Positions 32,105 through 40,875 of a stretch of 45,636 bases of DNA are shown here, piece by piece; within the stretch, counting starts at the first letter, position 1; each line of letters opens with the position of its first letter. This DNA is from CAWGCA01 sp963820955. Lineage in GTDB: Bacteria > Pseudomonadota > Gammaproteobacteria > Chromatiales > Chromatiaceae. The notes under the pieces are model-generated. The model saw only the letters and a list, made by a program, of their open reading frames with translations, did no database searches and was not told where the DNA came from. The stretch is taken from the NCBI GenBank assembly GCA_963820955.1, contig CAWGCA010000026.1, positions 1 through 45,636 of the forward strand, in the 5' to 3' direction. The position numbers were made by a program, and so were the translations under genes.

Positions 32105-33511
32105 TCAGAGGCTGAAGTACATATCGAATTCCACCGGATGCGTCGTCATCCGCATACGGGTCACCTCTTCCATTTTCAAATCGATGAAACCATCTATCAG
32201 GTCATCACTGAATACACCTCCCGCGGTAAGAAACTCACGATCCGCATCCAGCGAATCGAGTGCCTGATCAAGACTATGGCAAACGGTTGGGATATTGGCT
32301 GCCTCTTCCGCCGGCAAATCATAGAGGTCCTTGTCCAGCGCCTCACCCGGGTGGATTTTGTTCTGTATTCCATCCAGCCCCGCCATCATCATGGCAGAAA
32401 AGGCCAGATACGGATTAGCGGTCGGATCCGGGAAGCGCACTTCGATCCGGCGGGCCTTCGGGCTTGATACCCACGGAATCCGGATGGAAGCGGAACGGTT
32501 ACGGGCCGAATAGGCCAACATCACCGGGGCCTCGAAACCAGGTACCAGTCGCTTGTAGGAATTGGTGGATGCGTTGGTGAAGGCGTTCAGGGCACGGGCG
32601 TGTTTGATGATGCCTCCGATGTAATAGAGGGCGGTCTCGGACAAACCTCCATATTGATTGCCGGCGAAGACGTTCTCGCCTCCCTTGGCAATGGACTGAT
32701 GCACGTGCATGCCGGAGCCATTGTCACCTACCAGCGGCTTGGGCATGAAGGTGACGGTTTTGCCGTAGGCGTGGGCCACATTCCAGATCACATATTTCAT
32801 GATCTGGTTCTGGTCGGCTCGCTTGACTAATGTGTCGAACTTAGTGCCGATCTCACACTGACCGGAAGTGGCCACCTCATGATGATGCACCTCCACCGGC
32901 ACCCCCATTTCTTCTAGGGCAAGACACATGGCTCCACGGATGTCATTCAGGGAATCAACTGGAGGAACGGGGAAATAACCACCCTTGGTGGTGGGGCGGT
33001 GACCAATATTGCCGTCCTCATAAACCCGCTCCGAATTCCACTCGGCCTCTTCCGAGTCGACCTTATAGAAGGCGCCGCTCATGTCGGCACCCCAGCGGAC
33101 ATCGTCAAGGATGAAAAACTCCGGCTCCGGTCCGAAGTAAGCGACATCACCAATTCCGGTGGACTGCAAGTAGGCTTCAGCGCGCTTGGCAACGGAACGG
33201 GGATCGCGCTCGTAGCCTTCCATAGTCGTCGGCTCGAGGATGTCACAGCGGATGTTTACTGTGACTTCGTCCGTAAAGGGGTCTATAACCGCACTGTCCT
33301 GATCCGGCATCAAAATCATGTCGGATTCGTTGATGCCCTTCCAACCGGCGATGGAGGACCCGTCGAACATCTTACCGTCGGTAAACATCTCTTCATCCAT
33401 GACGCTTGTCGGCATGGTGACGTGCTGTTCCTTCCCGCGGGTATCGGTAAAGCGTAAATCGACAAACTTCACATCATTGTCTTTGAGCATCTTCAGGACT
33501 TTCGAGGCCAT
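32105..33511 (-). CDS. glnA: glutamine synthetase type I
   Basis: GlnA makes glutamine from glutamate and ammonia with ATP. The 468-residue protein has the GSI N-terminus (VKFVDLRFTDTRGKEQHVTMP), FDGSSIAGWKGINESDM, PEPEFFI, the metal/ATP segments EVHHHEVATSGQCEIGTKF and KPLVGDNGSGMHVHQSI, VPGFEAPVMLAYSARNRSASIRIP and the adenylylation loop with tyrosine (KDLYDLPAEE), as in GlnE-controlled GSI-beta enzymes. It ends in an intrinsic terminator and is preceded by a sigma-54 promoter and an NtrC dyad, so it is a nitrogen-regulated single-gene unit. Confidence 0.98.
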   Translation of the reverse strand: MASKVLKMLKDNDVKFVDLRFTDTRGKEQHVTMPTSVMDEEMFTDGKMFDGSSIAGWKGINESDMILMPDQDSAVIDPFTDEVTVNIRCDILEPTTMEGYERDPRSVAKRAEAYLQSTGIGDVAYFGPEPEFFILDDVRWGADMSGAFYKVDSEEAEWNSERVYEDGNIGHRPTTKGGYFPVPPVDSLNDIRGAMCLALEEMGVPVEVHHHEVATSGQCEIGTKFDTLVKRADQNQIMKYVIWNVAHAYGKTVTFMPKPLVGDNGSGMHVHQSIAKGGENVFAGNQYGGLSETALYYIGGIIKHARALNAFTNASTNSYKRLVPGFEAPVMLAYSARNRSASIRIPWVSSPKARRIEVRFPDPTANPYLAFSAMMMAGLDGIQNKIHPGEALDKDLYDLPAEEAANIPTVCHSLDQALDSLDADREFLTAGGVFSDDLIDGFIDLKMEEVTRMRMTTHPVEFDMYFSL

Positions 33512-33617
33512 TGTATTCTCCAGCAGGATAAATAAATTTCAGGCTGCACTGGCAGCCTCACAATCATCGTTCGCCCAGGCCAATTCGGCCCGGTCGGTAA
33601 AGGTCTGAGAATTTTTA

Positions 33618-33632
33618 GCAGAATCCATGCCA
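33618..33632 (-). promoter_or_regulatory. sigma-54 promoter of glnA
   Basis: On the minus strand TGGCAT-GGATT-CTGC fits the -24/-12 consensus TGGCAC-N5-TTGC with two mismatches and the exact GG-N10-GC spacing. The start would be near 33606, giving a leader of about 95 nt to the glnA ATG. The enhancer-like NtrC dyad is about 190 bases upstream. Confidence 0.7.
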
Positions 33633-33820
33633 TCAACAAAGAGTCAGCGATACCATTGTCCGATCGATACTCTTTGAAAACCTTGCTTTAATCCGTAAAA
33701 CAAGCTGTTACTAGATTTTGTCAACCCCTTGGGCTGAAACCATTCCCCCTTGCTTCCCTATGAGTATGAAAACACAAGACACAAAGAACGGGCAATAAAG
33801 GTGCGTTCATGGCGATCAAG

Positions 33821-33835
33821 GCACCAAAATAGTGC
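33821..33835. promoter_or_regulatory. NtrC binding site of glnA
   Basis: GCACCAAAATAGTGC is an exact match to GCAC-Y-N5-R-GTGC. It sits in the short space at the 3' end of the CDF transporter gene, whose last base is 33837. One dyad is visible; enteric glnA has two strong ones. Confidence 0.75.
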
Positions 33836-33836
33836 G

Positions 33837-34988
33837 TCATCCGAAATAGAGCCGCACCTGTCCGAACTCCGGCAAGGATCCAATCTTCTCCTGCAGCAGA
33901 TCGCGAAGCTGATCTGTCTGTTCCTGGCTGCGATGGGCGGCCAGTGGAAAATAGACATCCACTTCGATTTTTCCATCCAGGTAGTGCAGCAGCATCCGCT
34001 TTCGCCCAGCGGCTTCGGGTACCCCCTGCCAATGCTGTTGCAGGATCTTTTCCGTCGCATCGCGCAGCGGCAAACCTCGGGTGGGGGGTGCTATGTCGTC
34101 ATCCTCCGGGTCGATGTGCACCGTGACATCAGACACCTCTTCGATCTCCTCCTGTAAACGATCCATGACGGTCTGACTGATGACATGCCCTTCCGATACA
34201 CTGAGCCGGGGCTGCACCAGCACATGGACATCTACCGACGCTTGACCCCCTAGCTTGCGCGTACGCAGCATATGGATGGCCCGGACACCTCCGATGGATA
34301 CAATAATCTGGCGGATCCGGTCCACCTGTTCCTGTTCCAATCCCGCGTCCCCCAATTCCTGTATCGCCGGCCATCCCAACTCCCAACCAATACGGGCGAT
34401 CATCAAAGCAACGCCGGCCGCCGCCAGTGCATCCAGATAGGGAAGTCCAGCCATAGTGCCGCCTACCCCGACCAGGACCACAATGGAAGATACAGCGTCG
34501 GAACGGTGGTGCCAGGCGTTGGCTCGCACCATCTCGGACTTGATCCGGCGGGCCACCCGCAGGGTATAGTGATAGAGCCACTCTTTCACCAGGACCGAAA
34601 ACAGGGCGATGACCAGCGCAACCACCCCGGGTGTCAGCAGTCGGTCAGGACTGAACAATCGGCTGATTGCGTCCCACCCGATGCCCACGGCAACCAATAT
34701 CAGCAGCGCACCTAAACCCAGCGTGGCCAGGGTCTCGAAGCGACCATGGCCATAGGGGTGTTCAGGGTCCGGATCCTGAGCCGCATGGTGTGCGGCAAAC
34801 CAGACCAGCGCATCGGATAGCAGATCGGAGAGGGAGTGGATGCCGTCGGCCAGCAGTGACTGTGATTGGCCGAGCCAGCCAAACAGAATTTTCAATGCCG
34901 CCAGCAGCAGGTTGAGCACCGCGCCCACCAGAGTTACGCGCCGGGTCTCTTCCAGTCGGTTATTTTGTCTGGCCTCTGGATCAGTCAT
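33837..34988 (-). CDS. cation diffusion facilitator (CDF) family transporter
   Basis: CDF proteins export divalent metals by proton antiport. The 383-residue protein has about six membrane segments (about 20-200) with the two intramembrane metal motifs: HxxxD in ADGIHSLSDLLSD and HHRSD in ANAWHHRSDAVSSIV, a Zn/Cd/Fe type set; the acidic cytoplasmic domain (about 205-300) follows, including VHVLVQPRLSVSEGHVISQTVMDRL and VTVHIDPEDDD. A further C-terminal extension (about 300-383) is longer than in FieF. ATG 34988 is chosen because GAGGAG precedes it by eight bases and it starts 4 bases after the TusA gene. Confidence 0.92.
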   Translation of the reverse strand: MTDPEARQNNRLEETRRVTLVGAVLNLLLAALKILFGWLGQSQSLLADGIHSLSDLLSDALVWFAAHHAAQDPDPEHPYGHGRFETLATLGLGALLILVAVGIGWDAISRLFSPDRLLTPGVVALVIALFSVLVKEWLYHYTLRVARRIKSEMVRANAWHHRSDAVSSIVVLVGVGGTMAGLPYLDALAAAGVALMIARIGWELGWPAIQELGDAGLEQEQVDRIRQIIVSIGGVRAIHMLRTRKLGGQASVDVHVLVQPRLSVSEGHVISQTVMDRLQEEIEEVSDVTVHIDPEDDDIAPPTRGLPLRDATEKILQQHWQGVPEAAGRKRMLLHYLDGKIEVDVYFPLAAHRSQEQTDQLRDLLQEKIGSLPEFGQVRLYFG

Positions 34989-34992
34989 GCCG

Positions 34993-35223
34993 TTACTCCT
35001 CACCCACTTCAAGAACCACGATATGCTCGTCGCCCTGACTGCGCGTCTCCCTCACTTTGTGACCATTGATCCGGCACCAGGCGGGAATATCGTTCAAGGC
35101 GCCTGGATCGGTACAAACCGCCTCCACCAGTGTTCCGGGCCTCAGTTCCGCTACTCGATTCTGCACCAGTATTACCGGCATCGGACAGAGCAGTCGGCGG
35201 GCATCTATAATTACCCGGTTCAT
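34993..35223 (-). CDS. TusA-family sulfur carrier protein
   Basis: The 76-residue protein has the TusA/SirA fold with the sulfur-accepting cysteine C13 in DARRLLCPMPVI, followed by NRVAELRPGTLVEAVCTDPGALNDIPAWCRINGH. TusA carries persulfide sulfur for tRNA thiolation and, in sulfur oxidisers, for cytoplasmic sulfur trafficking. ATG 35223 overlaps the stop of the PP-loop gene (ATGA). The pairing with a tRNA-thiolase-like ATPase suggests that the two act together. I use no symbol because TusA paralogues are common in sulfur oxidisers. Confidence 0.9.
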   Translation of the reverse strand: MNRVIIDARRLLCPMPVILVQNRVAELRPGTLVEAVCTDPGALNDIPAWCRINGHKVRETRSQGDEHIVVLEVGEE

Positions 35224-36263
35224 AAATACCACTCGGCTGGAATCTCTTCCGCCGACAGCGGTTTTACCGCATATCTTCGGTGGTTACCCCCCAGGTCTGT
35301 CAGCTCCAGTTCCACCCGTTCGCTGTCCCGACCCTGACTGAAGCGGGCCACCAGGCGGGCTGCCAGTTCAAGATCCGGCTCACTCGGATCCCCATCGATC
35401 AGGGCCAGCGGCCCGGGATGACTGAGCGTCTTAAGATGAATGAACTGTTTGCGATAACCCTGCAGGAAGTTTCCTTCACCCTCTTCCCGGGAGACGATCA
35501 GCTTGAAGTTGGGGCCGGGCCGCAGATGCCGCCCCACCTTCAGCAACATAATGTCGTCCATTTCGTAGTTCTTGGTACCCCGAGCCCGCCAGAGATCGGC
35601 AAGTTTGGCGGAATACTGGGCATCGGTAAGAAAGCAACAACCACCCGCCGGCTGGGCATAGTCCTTAAAACCGAAGCTTCGGGCCAGTTCCATCTGCGGT
35701 TTGCGACTGCGACCGGAAAACCCGAACAGCTTCTCTCTATTCACCCATCCCTCACGCTCCGGCCGGGTTAACGGCAGGTTTTTGGCACACAGGGGACGCA
35801 GCAACAGGTCGTCGGATCCCGATTCCCGGGAGACTACCGGCATGGTATCCCGGCGTTGAGACATGGGTCGCTGACCCACCACCTCACCCGTGACAATGAA
35901 ATCAAAACCCTGCTCCAGGATCCATTCATGAGCCTTCCGCACCATGAAGATCTTGCAGTCCAGGCAGGGATTGAGATTAGCGCCATAGCCGTGTTTAGGA
36001 TTGAACACGACGGCCTTGTACTCCTCCACTATATCGACGATGTGGAGCTTGATGCCCAGTTGCTCTGCCACCCAGAGGGCGTTGTTGCGTTTCGGTTTGG
36101 CGCGGTCCTTCTTGCGGATGGCATGCGTGTGCCCCTCCACACAGAAGCCGGTGAAAAAGTTGATGCCTTCGACCTGAACACCCTGTGCCTGTACCACCTT
36201 TGCCGCCAGCAGGGAGTCCAGACCTCCGGAGATGAGAGCGATGGCCTTACGTTGTTTACTCAT
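35220..36263 (-). CDS. PP-loop (AANH) sulfur-transfer protein with MnmA/ThiI-like features
   Basis: The 347-residue protein starts with an ATP pyrophosphatase PP-loop SGGLDSLLAAK (12-22). NPCLDCKIFM (C100, C103) parallels the catalytic NPCxxCN region of MnmA thiouridylases, and GGCCFLTD (C209, C210) may provide the second cysteine. VTGEVVGQRPMSQR resembles the substrate loop of tRNA thiolases. The C-terminal half (about 215-347; LLKVGRHLRPGPNFKLIVSREEGEGNFL) looks like an NFACT-R/DUF814-type RNA-associated domain. It probably adenylates RNA or another substrate for sulfur insertion, with the adjoining TusA protein as donor. ATG 36263 is chosen over the TTG one codon earlier. Exact substrate unknown. 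Confidence 0.85.
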   Translation of the reverse strand: MSKQRKAIALISGGLDSLLAAKVVQAQGVQVEGINFFTGFCVEGHTHAIRKKDRAKPKRNNALWVAEQLGIKLHIVDIVEEYKAVVFNPKHGYGANLNPCLDCKIFMVRKAHEWILEQGFDFIVTGEVVGQRPMSQRRDTMPVVSRESGSDDLLLRPLCAKNLPLTRPEREGWVNREKLFGFSGRSRKPQMELARSFGFKDYAQPAGGCCFLTDAQYSAKLADLWRARGTKNYEMDDIMLLKVGRHLRPGPNFKLIVSREEGEGNFLQGYRKQFIHLKTLSHPGPLALIDGDPSEPDLELAARLVARFSQGRDSERVELELTDLGGNHRRYAVKPLSAEEIPAEWYL

Positions 36264-36466
36264 CAACCAACCAAAGTTAAATAAAAATTAAAGCAGGCGC
36301 TGTACACATGGGGTCATTATACAGCCCTTCTTCTAGCGAACATCGAAAATGCATCGGCGGCGCGCCAACATCAGAGCCGAGAGTGAGGTGCCCAGGTTAG
36401 CCAAATACCCCGCCTGGAGGATATACTTGTGCGCTTTATTTTTACAATGAACAAGGTTGTTACCCC

Positions 36467-37405
36467 TTGACTACTAAGACGAAAAACAGCAGTGCGGATA
36501 TATCCACCTTCCAAGGTCTGATTTTCGTGCTGGAACAGTATTGGGCGGAACAGGGCTGTGTCATCCTGCAGCCTTATGATATGGAGATGGGTGCCGGCAC
36601 CTTTCATACGGCGACCTTTCTGCGCGCGATCGGCCCGGAGCCCTGGAACGCCGGCTATGTCCAGCCTTCACGCCGTCCCACCGATGGCCGTTACGGCGAA
36701 AATCCCAACCGCCTGCAACACTACTATCAATACCAGGTGGTGATGAAACCCTCGCCGCTGGATATCCAGGAGCGCTATCTGGGGTCGCTGCGGATGCTCG
36801 GCATAGATCCCAAAATACACGATATCCGTTTCGTTGAAGACAACTGGGAATCCCCGACCCTGGGGGCCTGGGGATTGGGTTGGGAAGTCTGGCTAAACGG
36901 AATGGAGGTAACCCAGTTCACCTATTTTCAGCAGGTGGGGGGCCTCGACTGCAGACCGGTAACCGGTGAAATCACCTACGGCCTGGAGCGTATCGCAATG
37001 TACATCCAGGGGGTGGAAAGCGTATTCGACCTGGTGTGGACCCACGGACCCCAGGGTAGTGTCACCTACGGCGACGTCTTTCACCAAAACGAGGTGGAAC
37101 AGTCAGCCTACAATTTCGAACATGCCGACGTGGATTTTCTGTTCGGCTACTTCGATCAGTGTGAAAAGGAGAGTAACAAACTGATCGAACTGGGCCTGCC
37201 GCTACCCGCCTATGAGCAGGTGCTGAAGGCATCCCACGCCTTCAACCTGCTGGATGCCCGCCACGCCATCTCGGTGACCGAACGGCAGCGCTATATCCTG
37301 CGGGTAAGAGCCCTGGCGCGGGCAGTGGCCCAGAGCTACTGCCAGGCCCGGGAACAGCTTGGCTTTCCGATGCTCAACAAGGTTGGGGAGGTGGCCAATG
37401 GCTGA
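36467..37405 (+). CDS. glyQ: glycine--tRNA ligase alpha subunit
   Basis: GlyQ carries the catalytic site of the bacterial alpha2beta2 glycyl-tRNA synthetase. The 312-residue protein is near identical in pattern to the family: STFQGLIFVLEQYWAEQGC, QPYDMEMGAGTFHTATFLR, VQPSRRPTDGRYGENPNR, HDIRFVEDNWESPTLGAWGLG, VTGEITYGLERIAMYIQG and NLLDARHAISVTERQRYILR. The start is most likely TTG at 36467, because an ATG frame at 36446 ends within a few codons and no in-frame ATG lies upstream of the conserved STFQGL. The stop overlaps the glyS start by 8 bases. Confidence 0.97.
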   Translation: MTTKTKNSSADISTFQGLIFVLEQYWAEQGCVILQPYDMEMGAGTFHTATFLRAIGPEPWNAGYVQPSRRPTDGRYGENPNRLQHYYQYQVVMKPSPLDIQERYLGSLRMLGIDPKIHDIRFVEDNWESPTLGAWGLGWEVWLNGMEVTQFTYFQQVGGLDCRPVTGEITYGLERIAMYIQGVESVFDLVWTHGPQGSVTYGDVFHQNEVEQSAYNFEHADVDFLFGYFDQCEKESNKLIELGLPLPAYEQVLKASHAFNLLDARHAISVTERQRYILRVRALARAVAQSYCQAREQLGFPMLNKVGEVANG

Positions 37406-39470
37406 TCGTGCCGACCTGCTGTTTGAACTGGGCACGGAGGAGTTGCCCCCGGTTGCCCTGAAACGACTTTCCGAGGCCCTGACCCGGGAGTTCACTGCAG
37501 GCCTGGATAAAGCCGCCCTGCGCCACGGACAGGTGGAGGCGTTCGCCACCCCGCGGCGGCTCGCCCTGCTGATCGAACAGTGTGACCTGCGGCAACCCGA
37601 TCGGGAGATCGAACGGCGCGGCCCTGCCCTGCAGGCCGCATTCGATGCGGCGGGTAAACCCACCAAAGCCGCAGAGGGATTTGCTCGCTCCTGTGGCACA
37701 CAAGTATCTGAGCTGGAGCGGTTGGAAACGAACAAAGGCGCCTGGCTCATGTATCGGCTCAAAGAGCAGGGCAAATCCGCCAGCGAACTGCTGCCGCAGA
37801 TCGCCGAGACGGCCCTCGACCGTTTGCCCATACCGAAACGCATGCGCTGGGGGGACTCCGACGCCCAGTTCGTCCGTCCCGTCCACTGGTTGTTGTTTCT
37901 GCACGGAGAGCAGGTGGTCCCGTGTACCATTCTGGAAACAGAGTCGGGGCGTCTCACCCATGGACACCGATTCCATCACCCCGATGCCATTGAGATCCAG
38001 ACCCCCAGCGACTACCAGGACAAATTGAGAGATACAGGAAAAGTAATCGCTCACTTCGATAGTCGTCAGGGCAAGATACGGGAACAAGTGAATAAGACCG
38101 CCGATGCCCTGGGGGGGAAGGCGGTGATCGATCCTGCGCTACTGGACGAGGTCACCTCCCTGGTGGAATGGCCGGAGCCCATTGCGGCGGGATTCGAAGA
38201 ACGGTTCCTGGCCGTGCCCCACGAGGCGCTGATCCTGACCATGAAAAAGAATCAGAAGTACTTCCATCTGGTGGATGCGGAAGGACGGCTGATGAACCAC
38301 TTTATCACCATTGCCAACATCGACAGCCCGACTCCGGAAGCGATCAAAGAAGGCAACGAGCGGGTGATCCGCCCCCGGCTGAGCGACGCCATGTTCTTCT
38401 GGGAACAGGACGGTAAACAGAGGTTGGAGGACCGCCTGGAGTCCCTCAAATCCGTCGTCTTTCAGCAGAAACTGGGCTCTATGTACAGCAAGTCCGAGCG
38501 GGTCGCGGGACTGGCAGCCCGGATTGCCGAGCGGATCGACGGAGACGTAGAACTCGCCCGCCGAGCCGGCATGTTGAGCCGATGCGATCTGATGACCGAG
38601 ATGGTCGGCGAATTTCCGGAGATGCAGGGCGTCATGGGGCGCCATCAGGCCGACCGTGACGGCGAGCCCGCGGAGCTGGCACAGGCCATGGATGAATTTT
38701 ACATGCCCCGCTTCTCCGGTGACCAGCTACCCCAGAGCCCTACCGGCATTGCCATCTCCCTGGCGGAACGAATCGATACCCTGGTTGGCATCTTCTGTAT
38801 CGGCCAGAAACCCACCGGCGATAAAGACCCCTTCGCATTGCGACGGGCTGCCCTTGGGGCGCTGCGCATCATGCGTGAGCACAGCCTTTCTCTCAACCTG
38901 CAGCAACTACTGCAGGAGGCGACATCCGCCTTGGGTAAATTGGTGGAAAACGACCAGCTGGTGCAGGAGGTCTATGATTTCATGCTGGAACGACTCAAAG
39001 GGATCTATCTCGAGCTCGGTTTCTCGGTTAACACCTTCGAAGCCGTCGCGGCGGTCAGACCAGACAGCATTGCCGATTTCGACCGACGCATCCAGGCAGT
39101 GGTAGCATTTGAGCAACTGCCGGAGGCGGAATCCCTGGCCGCCGCCAACAAACGGATACGCAATATTCTTCGAAAGGCCGGGGAGCTGCCGCCGGATGCG
39201 GTGGATCCCGACCTGTTCGAGGGGGACGAAGAGAGGGCCCTGCATGATCAGATCACAGCGAAACGGGAACAGGTGAAATCCCTGCTGCAGGCATTGGACT
39301 ACGAGGGGGTGCTGATCTCTCTGGCGGAGTTGCGGCATCCGGTGGATCACTTTTTCGATCAGGTCATGGTGATGACGGAGGATACAGCCGTCCGGCGCAA
39401 TCGCCTGGCCCTGTTGGACCGACTTGGCGCTCTGTTTCTCGGCGTAGCGGATATTTCCCGTCTGCAATAG
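37398..39470 (+). CDS. glyS: glycine--tRNA ligase beta subunit
   Basis: GlyS provides tRNA recognition for the two-subunit glycyl-tRNA synthetase. The 690-residue length is typical. Landmarks: DLLFELGTEELPP at the N-terminus, ATPRRLALLIEQ, RMRWGDSDAQFVRPVHWLL, VPHEALILTMKKNQKYF, RPRLSDAMFFWEQD, the HD-like GMLSRCDLMTEMVGEFPEMQGVMGRHQA, TGDKDPFALRRAALGALRIM and a C-terminal DALR-type anticodon-binding region. ATG 37398 overlaps the last codons of glyQ; a longer in-frame start at 37359 lies inside glyQ and is not needed. Confidence 0.97.
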   Translation: MADRADLLFELGTEELPPVALKRLSEALTREFTAGLDKAALRHGQVEAFATPRRLALLIEQCDLRQPDREIERRGPALQAAFDAAGKPTKAAEGFARSCGTQVSELERLETNKGAWLMYRLKEQGKSASELLPQIAETALDRLPIPKRMRWGDSDAQFVRPVHWLLFLHGEQVVPCTILETESGRLTHGHRFHHPDAIEIQTPSDYQDKLRDTGKVIAHFDSRQGKIREQVNKTADALGGKAVIDPALLDEVTSLVEWPEPIAAGFEERFLAVPHEALILTMKKNQKYFHLVDAEGRLMNHFITIANIDSPTPEAIKEGNERVIRPRLSDAMFFWEQDGKQRLEDRLESLKSVVFQQKLGSMYSKSERVAGLAARIAERIDGDVELARRAGMLSRCDLMTEMVGEFPEMQGVMGRHQADRDGEPAELAQAMDEFYMPRFSGDQLPQSPTGIAISLAERIDTLVGIFCIGQKPTGDKDPFALRRAALGALRIMREHSLSLNLQQLLQEATSALGKLVENDQLVQEVYDFMLERLKGIYLELGFSVNTFEAVAAVRPDSIADFDRRIQAVVAFEQLPEAESLAAANKRIRNILRKAGELPPDAVDPDLFEGDEERALHDQITAKREQVKSLLQALDYEGVLISLAELRHPVDHFFDQVMVMTEDTAVRRNRLALLDRLGALFLGVADISRLQ

Positions 39471-39545
39471 CTGGGATATATAGAGGGGAAAACGATCGGC
39501 CTTGTCCGTTGCTACCCGTAGCACCTACCTGGTCCGGACATGCAC

Positions 39546-39576
39546 GGAAACGGACAGGTGGTTTCCAATTCTTTTT
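39546..39576 (+). terminator. candidate terminator after glyS
   Basis: GGAAAC (39546-39551) pairs with GTTTCC (39561-39566) around a nine-base loop, followed by AATTCTTTTT. The six-base stem is short, so strength is doubtful. Confidence 0.4.
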
Positions 39577-39623
39577 AATCCCGCGACAAGGCCTTGCCAT
39601 CAAACACCCGGTGTGACCCGACG

Positions 39624-39971
39624 ATGAGTAACGACCGACCACAAGACTCCTGGAAAGCCATGATGCAGGCAGTGCAGGCATTCCATGACAAACACCAGTT
39701 TAAACAGACCGGCGGCGAGGAGATGACCTATCGCATTGCGCTGATGGCTGAGGAACTCGGCGAGATATCGTCCTGTGTCACCAAAGGCAAATCTTCCCAG
39801 GTGCTGGCCGAAGAGGTGGCAGATCTGCTGATCCTGGTATTGGGTACAGCAATCGCCCAGCAGTTCGACCTCAACCTGGCCTTCTGGGAAAAGATGGAAA
39901 AGCTGATGCAGCGGGAGTCCCGGATGATCGACGGCCGGATCCGTGTCTCCGAGTTTAGAGATATGGAATAA
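39624..39971 (+). CDS. MazG-like nucleotide pyrophosphohydrolase domain protein
   Basis: The 115-residue protein fits the all-alpha NTP pyrophosphatase (MazG/iMazG) fold: MTYRIALMAEELGEISSCVTKGK carries the first acidic metal cluster (EELGE) and LAEEVADLLILVLGTAIAQQ the second (EEVAD), i.e. the usual ExxE-EXXD arrangement. Such enzymes hydrolyse non-canonical or excess NTPs, or act in nucleotide housekeeping; the substrate is not evident. The protein is a single domain, shorter than E. coli MazG. ATG 39624 gives a hydrophilic N-terminus before the conserved SWKAMMQAVQAFHDKH. Confidence 0.85.
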   Translation: MSNDRPQDSWKAMMQAVQAFHDKHQFKQTGGEEMTYRIALMAEELGEISSCVTKGKSSQVLAEEVADLLILVLGTAIAQQFDLNLAFWEKMEKLMQRESRMIDGRIRVSEFRDME

Positions 39972-40031
39972 GTAAGTAAGTATTCACTATCAATCACGCA
40001 CCACGACAAAGGAAATATAAGGGGGTTTTTA

Positions 40032-40763
40032 ATGGTTTTTGCCCGATCCCTCATCTTTTTCGCCGGTCTGATTTTAACCACCGCATTCTTTGGTTTGCTA
40101 TTGGCGATAGGAGGATTTTTTATTCCTTCCAACTGGGTGGGGGCTGTCGCAGGGGCCTGGGGCATCAGCAATCTGAAACTCTTGAAATGGATCTGTGGCT
40201 TGGATTATCGGGTGAAGGGGGCGGAAAACATCCCGCCTGAAAACACGATAGTCCTGAGCAAACATCAATCCGCCTGGGAGACCATTGCCCTGCGTTGGCT
40301 GCTTCCTTTTAATCAGTCATGGGTACTGAAAAGGGAACTGATGTGGATCCCCATCTTTGGCTGGGCCCTGGCCGCGGACAAGGCGATCGCCATCGATCGC
40401 AAAGCGGGTAGAAAGGCCGCCCGACAGGTAATCGAACAGGGCATCCGGCGCCTGGAAGACGGACGAACCGTGATCATCTTTCCGGAAGGAACCCGAGTAG
40501 CTCCGGGCGAGCGAAAAAAATACGGCATTGGGGGCGCCCTGCTGGCACAGAAGTCCGGCTACCCAATCCTTCCCATTGCCCACAATGCCGGGCTCTTCTG
40601 GCGTCGCCGCAGCCTGAAAAAATATCCGGGAACCATCCAGGTGGTCATAGGACCGCTGATTGCACCCGACGGATTAAGCGCCGCTGAAATCAATCGGCAA
40701 GTGGAAGAATGGATAGAAACCACCGTTGAGGAACTGTCCATTGACAGCAGCGGCCGGGCTTGA
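40032..40763 (+). CDS. plsC: 1-acyl-sn-glycerol-3-phosphate acyltransferase
   Basis: PlsC makes phosphatidic acid from lysophosphatidic acid at the inner membrane. The 243-residue protein has an N-terminal membrane segment (about 5-32), the block I motif as HQSAWE (H78 to E83; HX4E in place of the classical HX4D, a form common in one proteobacterial subfamily), VLKRELMWIPIFGWALA, block III FPEGTRVAPGE and block IV YPILPIAHNAG. A strong AAGGGGG precedes the ATG by eight bases. Downstream lies a terminator that serves the opposite strand. Confidence 0.92.
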   Translation: MVFARSLIFFAGLILTTAFFGLLLAIGGFFIPSNWVGAVAGAWGISNLKLLKWICGLDYRVKGAENIPPENTIVLSKHQSAWETIALRWLLPFNQSWVLKRELMWIPIFGWALAADKAIAIDRKAGRKAARQVIEQGIRRLEDGRTVIIFPEGTRVAPGERKKYGIGGALLAQKSGYPILPIAHNAGLFWRRRSLKKYPGTIQVVIGPLIAPDGLSAAEINRQVEEWIETTVEELSIDSSGRA

Positions 40764-40822
40764 GACCAGCAGTTCTCCACCTATTTTGGAACAGGAATTT
40801 TCAATAGCATCTATACCAAAAT

Positions 40823-40848
40823 AAAAAAACCCGGCTCTTTGGCCGGGT
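40823..40848 (-). terminator. Rho-independent terminator of the PEP-CTERM gene
   Basis: On the minus strand CCCGGC-CAAAGA-GCCGGG is followed by seven T. It lies about 30 bases after the stop of the lectin-like gene. On the plus strand no T run follows, so it does not end plsC. Confidence 0.88.
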
Positions 40849-40875
40849 CGAATATTGTTAGAAAAATTCTTATTC

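Larger units (their letters stand above)
33512..33836 (-). other. glnA upstream control region
   Basis: These 325 bases hold no gene. From the distal end toward glnA they contain the NtrC dyad (33821-33835, reaching to within two bases of the CDF stop codon), a TTGACA box (33724-33719) with a TTTTAC 18 bases on (33700-33695) that may be a vegetative promoter, and the sigma-54 promoter at 33632-33618. This order mirrors the two-promoter glnA control regions of enteric bacteria. Confidence 0.6.

Noticed and set aside
33733..33746. Another sigma-54 box for glnA (GG-N10-GC)
   Set aside because: Outside the GG and GC the match is poor (CAGC in place of TTGC); the box at 33618-33632 fits much better.
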